64,000 nucleotides of DNA, from NCBI GenBank assembly GCA_902363255.1, contig CABIZO010000003.1:434001-498000 (forward strand), in the 5' to 3' direction. The stretch comes from Peptostreptococcaceae bacterium (GTDB taxonomy: Bacteria > Bacillota > Clostridia > Peptostreptococcales > Peptostreptococcaceae). A model generated the notes under the pieces. The model made no database searches. It saw nothing but the letters and a program-made list of their open reading frames with translations, and had not been told where the DNA came from. The first letter of the stretch is position 1. Every line of letters begins with the position of its first letter. Made by a program: the position numbers and the translations under genes. Shown in pieces: positions 42,680-52,574 of this stretch.

Positions 42680-43894
42680 TTACCCAAATAATGCCTCTGA
42701 AAATGCTTTAGCATCAAAGTCTTGTAAATCTTCCATTTTTTCTCCAACACCTATTAATTTAACAGGTACATCAACTTCTGATTTAACAGCTAAGACAACT
42801 CCACCTTTAGCAGTTCCATCAAGTTTAGTTAAAACAAGTCCTGTTATATCACAAACTTGTTTAAAGCTTTTTGCTTGAGATACAGCATTTTGTCCAGTAG
42901 TAGCATCCACAACTAATAATACTTCTCTTTTAGCTTCTGGATATTCTCTATCTACTATCTTAAATACTTTTGATAATTCATTCATTAAGTTTGATTTATT
43001 GTGAAGTCTTCCTGCTGTATCACAAATTAATAAATCAATATCTCTAGCTTTTGCAGCTTTTATTGAGTCAAATATAACAGCTCCTGGATCTGCTCCTTCT
43101 TGATGTTTTATTATATCTACACCACTTCTGTTAGCCCATACCTCTAGCTGGTCTATGGCTGCAGCTCTAAATGTATCTCCAGCTGCTATTAAAACTTTTT
43201 TACCTTCTTTTTTATATCTGCTAGCAAGTTTTCCTATAGTTGTAGTTTTTCCAACTCCATTAACTCCTACCATTAATATTATTGTTGGTTTGTGGCTAAC
43301 ATCTAAAGTTGAATTTTCATTAGTTAATATTTCTTCTATTATTAACTTTAATTCTCCTTTAACATCTTGTGGATCTGTTATTTTTTTAGTTTTTATAGCA
43401 TCTGTTAGTTTATCAATTATATTCATTGTTGTATCCACACCAACATCTGCTGTAATTAATATTTCTTCTATTTCTTCTAATAAGTCTTCATCAACTTTTG
43501 TATATGATTTTAAAACTTGGTCAACTCTATCTGTTATTCCTTGTTTAGCTTTTGATAAACCTTGTTTTAACCTTTCAAATAAACTTACTTTTGGTTCTTC
43601 AGTTTTTTCTTCAACAACTTCTTCTATTTCTTCTTTATCTTCTACTTCTAATTCTTCATTTTTAACTTCTTCTTCAACAACACTATCAAGAACAACTTCT
43701 TCAACTGCCTCTTCTTTTATTTCTTCTTGTTGCTCTTCCTTTACTTCCTCTTGTGGCTCTTCAACTTGTGGAACTTCTGTTACTTGAAGTTGCTCAGGCT
43801 CTTCCTCTTCAACTATTTCTTCACTTACAGCTACTTCTGATACTTCTTCTTTTATTTCTTCTTTTTTATTCCTTTTAAAAAACTTTTTAAACAC
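42680..43894 (-). CDS. ftsY: SRP receptor FtsY
   Basis: A 404-residue GTPase docking SRP-ribosome complexes at the membrane. The first ~105 residues are an acidic A domain (runs of Glu/Val, e.g. EEVSEVAVSEEIVEEEEPEQ), then N and G domains with GVNGVGKTTTIGKLA, DTFRAAAIDQLEVWA, DTAGRLHNKSNLM and TKLDGTAKGG. The A region is long for a Firmicutes FtsY but resembles clostridial members. It follows smc by 35 bases. Confidence 0.97.
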   Translation of the reverse strand: MFKKFFKRNKKEEIKEEVSEVAVSEEIVEEEEPEQLQVTEVPQVEEPQEEVKEEQQEEIKEEAVEEVVLDSVVEEEVKNEELEVEDKEEIEEVVEEKTEEPKVSLFERLKQGLSKAKQGITDRVDQVLKSYTKVDEDLLEEIEEILITADVGVDTTMNIIDKLTDAIKTKKITDPQDVKGELKLIIEEILTNENSTLDVSHKPTIILMVGVNGVGKTTTIGKLASRYKKEGKKVLIAAGDTFRAAAIDQLEVWANRSGVDIIKHQEGADPGAVIFDSIKAAKARDIDLLICDTAGRLHNKSNLMNELSKVFKIVDREYPEAKREVLLVVDATTGQNAVSQAKSFKQVCDITGLVLTKLDGTAKGGVVLAVKSEVDVPVKLIGVGEKMEDLQDFDAKAFSEALFG

Positions 43895-43929
43895 CCTACG
43901 TCCTCCTAAGTATATTTTAGTTTTTATTA

Positions 43930-46900
43930 TTAAATGATATCAGTCATTTCTTCAGCTTCATTTAAACTTAAAGCTATAACTTTTGATATTGCTCTTTGTT
44001 CCATAGTTACACCATAGATGTAATCTGCTGCTTCCATGGTACCTCTTCTGTGAGTTACAGCTATAAACTGCGTTCTAGATGTTAATTCTTTTAAGAATGT
44101 ACCAAATCTAGCTATATTACTATCATCTAGTGGTGCTTCTATTTCATCTAGTATACAGAATGGCGTTGGTTTTGCCAATAATATGGAGAATAATATACTT
44201 ATTGCTGTTAATGCCTTTTCTCCACCTGATAATAAACTTAGATTTTTCATTTTTTTACCTGGTGGTTTTGCAGTAATTTCTATATCACTTTCTAGGATAT
44301 TTTCTTCATCTAAGATAGTTAAATTACCTTCTCCTCCACCAAACAATCTATTGTACACATATTTAAAGTTTTCATTTATTTTATTAAATTCTTCTTTAAA
44401 TTGTATCTTCATGTGTTCTTCTAACTCAGTTATTATTTCTTCTATGGCTTCAATAGATTTTTGTAAATCTTCTTTTTGCTCACTGTAGAAATCATATCTT
44501 TCTTTAGCTTCTTTATATTCTTCTATAGAATCTATATTTACATTACCTAAAGATCTAATTTCCTTTTTAAGAGAATCTAATATTTTTTTATTTATTTCTA
44601 TTTCATCATCTCTAAGTTCTACTGCTTGTAAATAAGTTAAGTTATAGTCTTCAAATAATTTAAGATTGTAAACTTCTTTGTTTGACTCTAATTTTTCAAT
44701 CTTAGATTCAACTTTAAATATGGCTTCTTTTAAATCCATAAATTGTTTATCAATCTTTTTAAGTTTTAAATTATTATCATCTAGCTTTTGCTTTAAGTTA
44801 TCTCTCGAAATTTTCTTATTTTCTAAGCTTTTATTATTTTCATTTAATTGAGTTTTTAAATTTTCCTTTTCTCTATCTTCAATGACTATTTTTTCATCAA
44901 TATTTTTTATTTCTTTTTCTTCTTCATTGTTTTCTTTCTCAACTAGCAGTTTTTTGTTATTAAGTTGAGTTAAATATTCTTTTATCCTTTCCATATCTGC
45001 ACTTAAGGATCTAAGGATTTCTTTATCTTTTGTAAGTTGAATATTTACATTGTCAAACTTACTTTTTTCATTTTCGTAAATTTCATTTTCTTTATTAAGC
45101 TCTTTACCTAAAACATCTATATTTTGTTTATTTTCAATATGCTTATTATCAATCTCTTTAATTTGAGATTCTAATACTTCTTTCTTTTGAAGAGTATAGC
45201 TTAAGTTAGATCCTAAGTTTTCTTTTTCATTTTCTAACTTTTTAATACTAGATAAGAAAGAATTTATTTCTTCTTCATATCTTGAATAAGAAGAATTACT
45301 GAAGATTAATTCTTTGTCTAGATTTTTTATTTCTTCTTCGTAAGATTGAATATTTTCTTTACAACTTACTATCTCTTTTTCTATTGATACTAATCTTTCT
45401 TGTATAGATATATTTTCTTCCTTAGTAGATTTTATTTTTTCATTAAACTCATTTATAAGTCTTTTTCTTGATAAAATATTTCCACTAGATTTAAGTGATC
45501 CACCTGTTAAAGAACCACCTGGATTTAATATTTCACCTTCTAGAGTTACTACTTTATATTTATGTCCCGTTTCTCTAGCAAATTTAATTCCTTCATCTAT
45601 ATTGTCTATTACTATAGTTCTTCCAAGTATACTTTCTAATATATCTCTATATTTTTCTTCGTAAGATATTAAATCACTGGCAATACCTATAAAATTAGTT
45701 CTAGATTGAATATTGTTTATTTTTTTTGATTTTATTATATTCATAGGTAAGAAAGTTACCCTACCTATTTTATTATGTTTTAAGTAATTTATGGCAGCTT
45801 TTGCACTATTTTCATCTTCTGTTATTATGTTTTGCATATAAGCACCAAGTGCTGCTTCTATTGCCTTTTCATATTTTTGTGGAACAGTTACTACTTGACC
45901 TAAAGCTCCATATATCCCTTTAAGGTTTTTATTTTTAAGAACCTCTTTAACACCTCTATTAAATCCTTCATAATGATTCTCCATATCTATATAAACGTTT
46001 AATTTTGAGCTGTATTCTTTTAGAGCATAATTATTATTTTGCATCTTTGTATTTAAATTTTGATTATCATCTTTTAATTTTCTAAGATTCTCATAATAAT
46101 TATTTACTTTATTTTTAAAATCCTCAACTTTTTCTTTTTTATTATTTATTTGTCCTTGGATTTCTTCTAAAAGCTCTTTTTTAGATTTTAATTTTTCATC
46201 TATTTCGCTAATTTCTAAATCTATATTCTCATTTCTTTGATTAATATTCTCTTTATTAGCGTTTAAAGTTGATAGTTTATTACTTACATCCTGTTTTTCA
46301 TTAAGTAGTTTTATTATTTCATCTTTTAAGTTTTCTATTTTATCATTTAAATCTTCTATTTTATTTTTATTGGCTTCATTCTTCTCCATAAAAATATTAA
46401 GTTGATTTTTAAATTCATTTATTGATTTTTCTTTTTCTTCTTTTTCTATAACTATTTTTTCTAAGTTTTCTTTGTTATCTACAAGGGATTTATTTATATT
46501 TTCTAGTTCTTCCATATTTCTTTTTATTTTAGTAGAACTATTATCTTTTCTTTGATTTAATAAATTAATCTCATAGTCTTTTTTATCAATTACAGATTTA
46601 ATAGAGTTAATATATTCTGTAGCTTTTTCTATAGATTTATCTACTTCTTCTATTTGAATACTCACTTCTTTTGAATTCTCTTCAAAAGCTACCTTTTCAT
46701 CATCAATATTTTGTAGTTCCTCACCTAAAGCTTCATATTGACTGTTTATTTCATTTAATTGTTTTTCTACCCTTTGTATTTCTCTTATATAGTTATTTAC
46801 TTCTATTTTTTTTAGTTCATCTCTAAGATCTAAATATTTTTTTGCTTTAACTTGTTGATTATATAATGGTTTAATTTGATTTTCTATTTCCACATATATA

Positions 46901-47478
46901 TCATTTATCCTATCTAAATTTTCCTTAGTATTTTTTAAGTTTCTCTCAGACTCTGTCTTTTTATATCTATATTTAGATATTCCACAAGCTTCATCAAAAA
47001 CTTTTCTTCTATTTACTGGGTTATTACTTAAAATTTCATCGACTTTACCCTGCTCTATAATAGAGTATCCGTCTTTTCCTATACCCGTATCTAATAAAAT
47101 TTCTTTTATATCCTTTAATCTACAACTTTTGTTATTTAAATAAAATTGGCTTTCACCATTTCTATAAGCTCTTCTTTTTATAGTAACTTCACTGTAATCT
47201 ATATTTAATTTTCCATCTGAATTATCTATTGTAAGAGCTACTTCACAGAAATTCATGGGCTTTTGGTTATCAGACCCTGCAAATATAACGTCTTCAAGTT
47301 TCTCTCCTCTAAGACTTTTTATACTTTGTTCTCCAAGAACCCATCTAACAGCATCTGATACGTTACTTTTACCACTTCCATTAGGTCCTACGATTGCTGT
47401 TACACCTTCTTTGAAGATTATATCTGTTTTGTTTGGGAAGGATTTAAATCCTTTTAACTCTAATCTCTTTAAATACAA
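43930..47478 (-). CDS. smc: Chromosome segregation protein SMC
   Basis: A 1182-residue condensin ATPase. The head starts with GFKSFPNKT and Walker A GPNGSGKSN (residues ~32-40). Two long coiled coils surround a hinge around 505-660 (GIYGALGQVVTVPQKYEKAI, GRVTFLPM, GGSLTGGS). The C-terminal head has the LSGGEKALTAISILFSIL signature and Walker B FCILDEIEAPLDD. The rnc - Elp3-like - smc - ftsY order is that of C. difficile and relatives. Confidence 0.97.
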   Translation of the reverse strand: MYLKRLELKGFKSFPNKTDIIFKEGVTAIVGPNGSGKSNVSDAVRWVLGEQSIKSLRGEKLEDVIFAGSDNQKPMNFCEVALTIDNSDGKLNIDYSEVTIKRRAYRNGESQFYLNNKSCRLKDIKEILLDTGIGKDGYSIIEQGKVDEILSNNPVNRRKVFDEACGISKYRYKKTESERNLKNTKENLDRINDIYVEIENQIKPLYNQQVKAKKYLDLRDELKKIEVNNYIREIQRVEKQLNEINSQYEALGEELQNIDDEKVAFEENSKEVSIQIEEVDKSIEKATEYINSIKSVIDKKDYEINLLNQRKDNSSTKIKRNMEELENINKSLVDNKENLEKIVIEKEEKEKSINEFKNQLNIFMEKNEANKNKIEDLNDKIENLKDEIIKLLNEKQDVSNKLSTLNANKENINQRNENIDLEISEIDEKLKSKKELLEEIQGQINNKKEKVEDFKNKVNNYYENLRKLKDDNQNLNTKMQNNNYALKEYSSKLNVYIDMENHYEGFNRGVKEVLKNKNLKGIYGALGQVVTVPQKYEKAIEAALGAYMQNIITEDENSAKAAINYLKHNKIGRVTFLPMNIIKSKKINNIQSRTNFIGIASDLISYEEKYRDILESILGRTIVIDNIDEGIKFARETGHKYKVVTLEGEILNPGGSLTGGSLKSSGNILSRKRLINEFNEKIKSTKEENISIQERLVSIEKEIVSCKENIQSYEEEIKNLDKELIFSNSSYSRYEEEINSFLSSIKKLENEKENLGSNLSYTLQKKEVLESQIKEIDNKHIENKQNIDVLGKELNKENEIYENEKSKFDNVNIQLTKDKEILRSLSADMERIKEYLTQLNNKKLLVEKENNEEEKEIKNIDEKIVIEDREKENLKTQLNENNKSLENKKISRDNLKQKLDDNNLKLKKIDKQFMDLKEAIFKVESKIEKLESNKEVYNLKLFEDYNLTYLQAVELRDDEIEINKKILDSLKKEIRSLGNVNIDSIEEYKEAKERYDFYSEQKEDLQKSIEAIEEIITELEEHMKIQFKEEFNKINENFKYVYNRLFGGGEGNLTILDEENILESDIEITAKPPGKKMKNLSLLSGGEKALTAISILFSILLAKPTPFCILDEIEAPLDDSNIARFGTFLKELTSRTQFIAVTHRRGTMEAADYIYGVTMEQRAISKVIALSLNEAEEMTDII

Positions 47479-47501
47479 TGCTTGTCTCTCCCTTCCTTAC
47501 A

Positions 47502-47771
47502 AAAATTCACTACGTTCATGACGTCAACCATATATATTCGCTAGCACTTCATCTATATCCGTTGCTTAAAATTCACTTCGCTCATGACGCCAACCATATA
47601 TATTTGCTAGCGCTTCATCTATATCCGTTGCTTAAAATTCACTTCGCTCATGACGCCAACCATATATATTTGCTAGCGCTTCATCTATATCCGTTGCTTA
47701 AAATTCACTTCGCTCATGACGCCAACGATATATATTCGCTAGCGCTTCATCTATATCCGTTGCTTAAAATT
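47502..47771. repeat. Four tandem copies of a 66-bp unit
   Basis: Units begin AAAATTCACTTCGCTCATGA at 47502, 47568, 47634 and 47700, with a truncated fifth at 47766. Period is exactly 66 bp. Copies 2 and 3 are nearly identical; copy 1 and copy 4 differ at a few bases. As 66 is a multiple of three, one plus frame stays open across all copies, but it has no ribosome binding site and looks like a by-product. Single diverged copies lie at 13.4 and 38.1 kb. It fills the 308-base gap upstream of smc. Confidence 0.9.
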
Positions 47772-47786
47772 TGTCTTGAGCTTTTT

Positions 47787-48857
47787 TTATAGGTTATAAA
47801 TATTGCGTAATTCTTTGTACATGTCTTGTGCTTTAATATTTACTTCCTTATTATCATCTAGTATTATTATGAATTCATCTTCTTCTAGATTTTCTGGTTT
47901 TGTCTTCATATTAATATTAAATTGGTTTTTAAAGAATAATTTATTGCTCTTCTTATTACCAACAACTTTTGATATATTTTTATTATTTATTTTCACTTCA
48001 ATATTGCTTACAGTCTTATTTCGTATAACAAGATAATGTAAGTAGTCTTTAATCATTTCCCCTTCAACTAATTCCCTAAAAGCTGCATGATAAGGTCCAT
48101 CTACTATTCCTTTTCCAAGCTGTATATCTTCTGTTGCTTGAAGTCCAACTCTTATAACATTTATGTTGTTAACATAAAATAAAACTAAAAGCTTTTTAAC
48201 AATTGAAATACATTGCTCCAATGTAAAAGGTTTATATTCCCCTTTATTTAATAATGTTTCAAGTCCTGTATCTTTTACTACTAATGTAGGATAAATTCTT
48301 ACACAGAATGGATCTAATTCTATAAATTTTTTTGCTGTTTCTATACATTTTTCTTCTGTATCAGAAGGCAATCCAACCATCATTTGAAGGCCTAAATTTA
48401 TCCCTGATTCTTTAATTAGGCGTGCACTTTCAATTACACTTTCTATATCATGTCCTCTAGCACTATCGTGTAGTACTTTGGCATCCATAGATTGAACTCC
48501 CAGTTCTATAATTGTAGTTTTATATTCTTTTAATCTATTTAATATATCTACACTTATACAGTCTGGTCTTGTTGACATTCTTATGTCTGATACTAATCCT
48601 TTATCTACATATTCCTTAGCAACAGATAATAATTCATTTTGTGTTTTTTCATCTATAGCTGTAAAGCTTCCTCCAAAAAATGCAATTTCTACACTTGCAT
48701 CTTTTGGTATGGTCGGTAAGTATTCTTCTATTATATTTCTTGCTTCTTCACTAGTTACTTCTGTACTAACTCCTGTGATTTTCTTTTGATTACAAAAGAT
48801 ACAATCATGAGGGCATCCTCTATGTGGTACAAATATGGGTATTATTATTTTTTTCAT
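47787..48857 (-). CDS. Radical SAM protein, Elp3-like
   Basis: A 356-residue radical SAM protein. The 4Fe-4S motif CPHDCIFC gives Cys15, 19 and 22. SAM-binding stretches are FFGGSFTAID, IRMSTRPDC, ELGVQSMDAKVL and MVGLPSDTEE. The rest resembles the SAM half of the Elp3/YtqA-like group, without an acetyltransferase domain. It is conserved between rnc and smc in this bacterial family. Probably a nucleic acid-modifying enzyme; the substrate is unknown. Confidence 0.88.
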   Translation of the reverse strand: MKKIIIPIFVPHRGCPHDCIFCNQKKITGVSTEVTSEEARNIIEEYLPTIPKDASVEIAFFGGSFTAIDEKTQNELLSVAKEYVDKGLVSDIRMSTRPDCISVDILNRLKEYKTTIIELGVQSMDAKVLHDSARGHDIESVIESARLIKESGINLGLQMMVGLPSDTEEKCIETAKKFIELDPFCVRIYPTLVVKDTGLETLLNKGEYKPFTLEQCISIVKKLLVLFYVNNINVIRVGLQATEDIQLGKGIVDGPYHAAFRELVEGEMIKDYLHYLVIRNKTVSNIEVKINNKNISKVVGNKKSNKLFFKNQFNINMKTKPENLEEDEFIIILDDNKEVNIKAQDMYKELRNIYNL

Positions 48858-48877
48858 TCTATCAACCTCTTAACAAG

Positions 48878-49582
48878 CTAAAATTTTTGTGATTTAAGAG
48901 CAGATTTAGCTGCAACTTGCTCTGCATCTTTTTTACTTTTACCTTCTCCCACACCTAATACTTCATCATTTATTCCAACTTCCATAACAAATCTCTTATT
49001 ATGATCTGGCCCCTTTTCTTCAATTAATTTATACCATATATGTTGTTCTCCTTTACTTTGTAAAACTTCTTGAAGATATGTTTTATAATCTCTGAATATT
49101 TTACCTTCTATAGAGTTTTCAATTATTTCATCCATATATTTAAATATAAATTTTCTCGCTTCTTCTAATCCACCATCTAGATATATTGCTGCAATTATTG
49201 CTTCAAGTGCATCTGCTAATATAGATATTCTTTCTCTTCCTCCAGTAGCTTCTTCACCTTTTCCAAGTAATAAATACTCACCTAAATGAATTTGTCCTGC
49301 AACTTCGCTTAATGATTCTTCACATACAATATTTGCTCTTAATTTTGTTAATTCTCCCTCTGGAAGATTCTTTTCTTTTTTAAATAAGTAATCACTTATT
49401 ACTATACTTAGTACTGAATCTCCAAGGAATTCTAGTCTTTCATTGAATTTATAATTTTTATTTTCATTTGAGTATGAACTATGAGTTAATGCTTCTAAAA
49501 TATAGTCTTTATTCTCAAATGTATAATTAATTGTATCTTCAAATTTACTAATGTTATAAATTGCTTTTTTATTAACTTTCAT
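48878..49582 (-). CDS. rnc: Ribonuclease III
   Basis: A 234-residue double-strand-specific RNase for rRNA and mRNA processing. The catalytic motif is NERLEFLGDSVLSIV with the second acidic pair in ILADALEAIIAAIYLDGG; the C-terminal dsRNA-binding domain spans ~160-232 (DYKTYLQEVLQ, GVGEGKSKKDAEQVAAKSAL). Full length. Confidence 0.97.
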   Translation of the reverse strand: MKVNKKAIYNISKFEDTINYTFENKDYILEALTHSSYSNENKNYKFNERLEFLGDSVLSIVISDYLFKKEKNLPEGELTKLRANIVCEESLSEVAGQIHLGEYLLLGKGEEATGGRERISILADALEAIIAAIYLDGGLEEARKFIFKYMDEIIENSIEGKIFRDYKTYLQEVLQSKGEQHIWYKLIEEKGPDHNKRFVMEVGINDEVLGVGEGKSKKDAEQVAAKSALKSQKF

Positions 49583-49647
49583 TGTTCCTCCTTAAATCAT
49601 TATATCACCTTATAGTGTACTATTTTTAATAAAATAATGCAAAAAAA

Positions 49648-49672
49648 CCTATGGAGCGGAAAGCTTCATAGG
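49648..49672 (-). terminator. Terminator before rnc
   Basis: CCTATGGAGC / GCTTCATAGG with TTTTTTT after it on the minus strand. It ends the CD1247-like transcript. Confidence 0.85.
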
Positions 49673-49697
49673 CAAAATATTTTAACAATTTTATGTT

Positions 49698-50177
49698 CTA
49701 CTTTTCATCGTCACCTTCACAACTACATCCGCATCCACAACAATTGTCTTCGTCATCTTCTGATGATAGTATGATTGCTTGGCAGTTAGGACAAATAACA
49801 TCTACTGAATCATCAAATAATAGTTCTTCGTCTATATCAACTAAATCGCCACAATTTGGGCATTCCATTTCTATGTAACTTAATTCATCTTCATCGTCTT
49901 CATATTCGTCATCTTCGTAGTCGTCATAATCATCTTCGAAGTCATCATCGTCTTCTTCATATAATATATCTTCTACATCTGATAAATCTTCATCAACACT
50001 TTCAACGTATTCTACTAATTCATCATAATCTTCTTGCATATCATCTAATGTGTCAGCTATGTTTTCTAATACATCTATTATCTTGCATATCATTTTGCCT
50101 TCTTTTGTTTCGCTTTCTATTTCTAAACCTTCTGCTAAACCTCTTAAATATGCTACCTCTTCGCTTAGATATTTCAT
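49698..50177 (-). CDS. CD1247 N-terminal-domain protein, acidic, zinc ribbon
   Basis: A 159-residue protein. The N-terminus MKYLSEEVAYLRGLAEGLEI is shared with the C. difficile CD1247 family. Residues ~70-100 are almost entirely Asp/Glu/Tyr. A zinc ribbon follows (CPNCG...CPNCQ), and the C-terminus is Cys-rich (NCCGCGCSC). Related to the AraC-less YlxR/CD1247 zinc proteins near rnc in this order, but no function is known. Possibly a nucleic-acid or metal-binding factor; this is a guess from composition. Confidence 0.8.
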   Translation of the reverse strand: MKYLSEEVAYLRGLAEGLEIESETKEGKMICKIIDVLENIADTLDDMQEDYDELVEYVESVDEDLSDVEDILYEEDDDDFEDDYDDYEDDEYEDDEDELSYIEMECPNCGDLVDIDEELLFDDSVDVICPNCQAIILSSEDDEDNCCGCGCSCEGDDEK

Positions 50178-50213
50178 TAGTTAATACCTCTCTTCCATTT
50201 TTATTTATAAACT

Positions 50214-50254
50214 AAAAGCTCATATATCATTATTATTAAGATATATAAGCTTTT
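50214..50254 (-). terminator. Terminator after efp
   Basis: AAAAGCTCATATATC / GATATATAAGCTTTT (one mismatch), T-tail on the minus strand. Confidence 0.7.
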
Positions 50255-50268
50255 TATACATTAAAATA

Positions 50269-50826
50269 TTAAACTCTTGATAAATATTCACCAGTTCTAG
50301 TGTCTATTTTTATTTTATCACCTTCATTTATGAATAAAGGTACTTGAACTACTGCACCAGTTTCAACTGTAGCTGATTTAGTTACGTTTGAAGCAGTATC
50401 TCCTTTTATTCCTGGCTCAGTTTCAGTTACTGTTAATTCTGCAAAGTTTGGTGCTTCTACTTGGAATGGTTGTCCTTGGTAGAATCTTATAGTTGCTACT
50501 TCGTTTTCTTTTAAGAATTTTATAGCATCTTCAACTTGCTCATAGTTTAGAGGTATTTGATCATAAGTTTCCTCATCCATGAAGTAGTATAATTCACCAT
50601 CATCATATAAATATTGCATTTGTTTAGTTTCTATTAATGCTTTAGGGAATTTATCACTTGGGTTGAAAGCTTCTTCTCTTATAGCTCCTGTTTTTAAGTT
50701 TTTGTATTTTGTTCTTACGAAAGCTGCTCCTTTTCCTGGTTTAACGTGTTGGAAATCAACTATTAAACAAGGTTGTCCGTCTTTCTCGAAAGTTACACCT
50801 TTTCTAAAATCTCCTGCTGTTACCAT
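50269..50826 (-). CDS. efp: Elongation factor P
   Basis: A 185-residue factor that rescues ribosomes stalled at proline runs. The [12 protein letters not shown] loop carries the tip Lys that may be modified; C-terminal [17 protein letters not shown] and [20 protein letters not shown] are standard. The start is the ATG after GGAGGAACAGAT. An in-frame upstream extension of 38 codons (to a GTG) is not part of EF-P. Confidence 0.96.
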   Translation of the reverse strand: MVTAGDFRKGVTFEKDGQPCLIVDFQHVKPGKGAAFVRTKYKNLKTGAIREEAFNPSDKFPKALIETKQMQYLYDDGELYYFMDEETYDQIPLNYEQVEDAIKFLKENEVATIRFYQGQPFQVEAPNFAELTVTETEPGIKGDTASNVTKSATVETGAVVQVPLFINEGDKIKIDTRTGEYLSRV

Positions 50827-51110
50827 ATCTGTTCCTCCATCTAAAAATTTGTCATCATATTTAGGCTGATGATATTTATTAACTTCATCCCAATATATAT
50901 CATCACATGAATTTAAATTTTTAATATACAATAAACCCACTAGGTAAATTGCATATTTTTACAAAATAATTTTTTCTCTTAATATAATATCATACATTAA
51001 GTTATTTAAACAAGTTTTTAACTAACTACTTTATTATATTTTTATAATTTATTGGTTTTTTTATACTAAGTCAACTACTTTAAATAATGTTACTTTAGTA
51101 AAAAATTAAT

Positions 51111-51146
51111 AAAAGCCTTTTTAGTATAAGATGAATTAAGGCTTTT
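51111..51146 (-). terminator. Terminator after aroK
   Basis: AAAAGCCTT / AAGGCTTTT. The rest of the 332-base gap (50827-51158) is AT-rich and presumably carries the efp promoter. Confidence 0.8.
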
Positions 51147-51158
51147 GTCATCATAACT

Positions 51159-51734
51159 CTATAATTCACCATTATTGTTTTTTTCATTAAATTTTTTAAT
51201 TATTTCATCGCTTATTTCTTTTATATCTTTATTATCCGTATTAATAATTATATCTGCTGTTTCTAAATATTTCTCTTCTCTTTTTTTCATTAAAGATGAT
51301 ATAAATTCAACATTCATATTATTATTTAAAATCGGTCTTTCTGTACTGCTTTTTACTCTTTCGTAAATTGTTTGAGCAGATGCAGTAAGTAAAACTATTT
51401 TACCTTGTTTTTTCATTAAATCTATATTTTCACCTCGAAGAACTATTCCGCCTCCACAAGATATTATCTTATTACTTTTTTCATTCAATTCCTTTAACAC
51501 ATTAGTTTCACAATTTCTGAAATAATCTTCTCCATACTCCTCAAACATTTGACTAATAGTCATATTTTCTTTTTCTTCTATATATTTATCTATATCAATT
51601 TTATGTCTATTCAATATTATGCTTAAATAATCAGATACTGTAGTTTTCCCAACACCCATAAATCCAATAATAAATAGATTATTATTAAGTAATTTTTCTT
51701 CGTTTATTTCTATACTATTATCTGTACTATTCAT
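51159..51734 (-). CDS. aroK: Shikimate kinase
   Basis: Phosphorylates shikimate at O3. A 191-residue P-loop kinase: Walker A IGFMGVGKTTVSDYL, substrate Asp in DIDKYIEE, Arg in EDYFRNCETNV, CGGGIV, and lid Arg in STERPIL. An N-terminal extension of ~18 residues precedes the domain. It follows aroD by 75 bases. Confidence 0.93.
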   Translation of the reverse strand: MNSTDNSIEINEEKLLNNNLFIIGFMGVGKTTVSDYLSIILNRHKIDIDKYIEEKENMTISQMFEEYGEDYFRNCETNVLKELNEKSNKIISCGGGIVLRGENIDLMKKQGKIVLLTASAQTIYERVKSSTERPILNNNMNVEFISSLMKKREEKYLETADIIINTDNKDIKEISDEIIKKFNEKNNNGEL

Positions 51735-51809
51735 AATATTTACCTCATTCCATTTTATATTAATTATAGTAGATTATAGCATTATATGTTTAAATTATAA
51801 ATAATTTAC

Positions 51810-52574
51810 TTATTTAATATTTTTATGTATAAGATCCATAAGAGTATTTAAGTCTTCTAAATTTATTTGACCTGGAGCTGATGATTTCCCTGCACTGCCA
51901 AAAGTAAGTGCTGAACAAAATATTTCTCCACTAAAGCGACTTATCATACCTAATTGAGACATAGATATGGAAACTACTGGCTTATCAGTATACTCATCTT
52001 TCATTATTACTGTTGCTTTTATTAATTGAAGTACATCCAATATATTATGTGGCATTACAGCTATTTTTAATATATCTGCATTTAAATTATCCATTAATTT
52101 AAATCGAGAAATAATTTCTTCACAAGGTGGTGTTTTTTCGAAGTCATGATTTGATATTAATGCTTTAATGTTATTATTATGAGCTATTTGTACAAGTTTT
52201 TTTATGACTTCATTATTCATAAATAATTGTAAATCTACAACATCTACTAATTTCTTATTTAAAACATATTCATTGATTATCCCATATCTATCTGCATCAA
52301 TATCTTTTTCTCCACCTTCTTCTTTCGTTCTAAATGTGAATAATATTGGTACATCTAAAAGGATTTCTCTAAGTTTAATTAAAATTTCTTCTATTTTATC
52401 TACTTCAAAAGCATGTTCAAAATAATCAACTCTCCACTCTATCATATCAAATATTTCTAATTTAAGTTTATCGGCTTCATTTAATATTTCTTTTTTAGTT
52501 TTTCCCACTATGGGTATAACTACTTTAGGTTTATCTCTTCCTATTTCTAAATTTTTAATTTTAATCACTTTCAT
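51810..52574 (-). CDS. aroD: Type I 3-dehydroquinate dehydratase
   Basis: A 254-residue Schiff-base aldolase-fold enzyme. Catalytic residues: Glu and Arg in MIEWRVDYFE, His in LISNHDFEKTPP and Lys in DILKIAVMP; C-terminal SMSQLGMISRFSGEIF and the closing SAPGQI loop. Clostridia commonly use this type. The start overlaps the stop of a small ORF as ATGA. Confidence 0.95.
   Translation of the reverse strand: MKVIKIKNLEIGRDKPKVVIPIVGKTKKEILNEADKLKLEIFDMIEWRVDYFEHAFEVDKIEEILIKLREILLDVPILFTFRTKEEGGEKDIDADRYGIINEYVLNKKLVDVVDLQLFMNNEVIKKLVQIAHNNNIKALISNHDFEKTPPCEEIISRFKLMDNLNADILKIAVMPHNILDVLQLIKATVIMKDEYTDKPVVSISMSQLGMISRFSGEIFCSALTFGSAGKSSAPGQINLEDLNTLMDLIHKNIK

Noticed and set aside
43155..43787. 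210-codon Ser/Thr-rich plus-strand ORF
   Set aside because: Antisense to the Glu-rich region of ftsY, whose GAA/GAG codons read as Ser/Phe/Leu on the other strand.
47502..47771. CRISPR array
   Set aside because: The 66-bp units are contiguous with no unique spacers and no cas genes are nearby.
47478..47792. 104-codon plus-strand ORF across the tandem repeats
   Set aside because: It is open only because the 66-bp unit is a multiple of three; no ribosome binding site, and the protein is a plain repeat of the DNA unit.
50827..50940. N-terminal extension of EF-P by 38 residues
   Set aside because: EF-P homology begins at the ATG with GGAGG; the extension does not resemble EF-P and would start at a GTG with no clear ribosome binding site.
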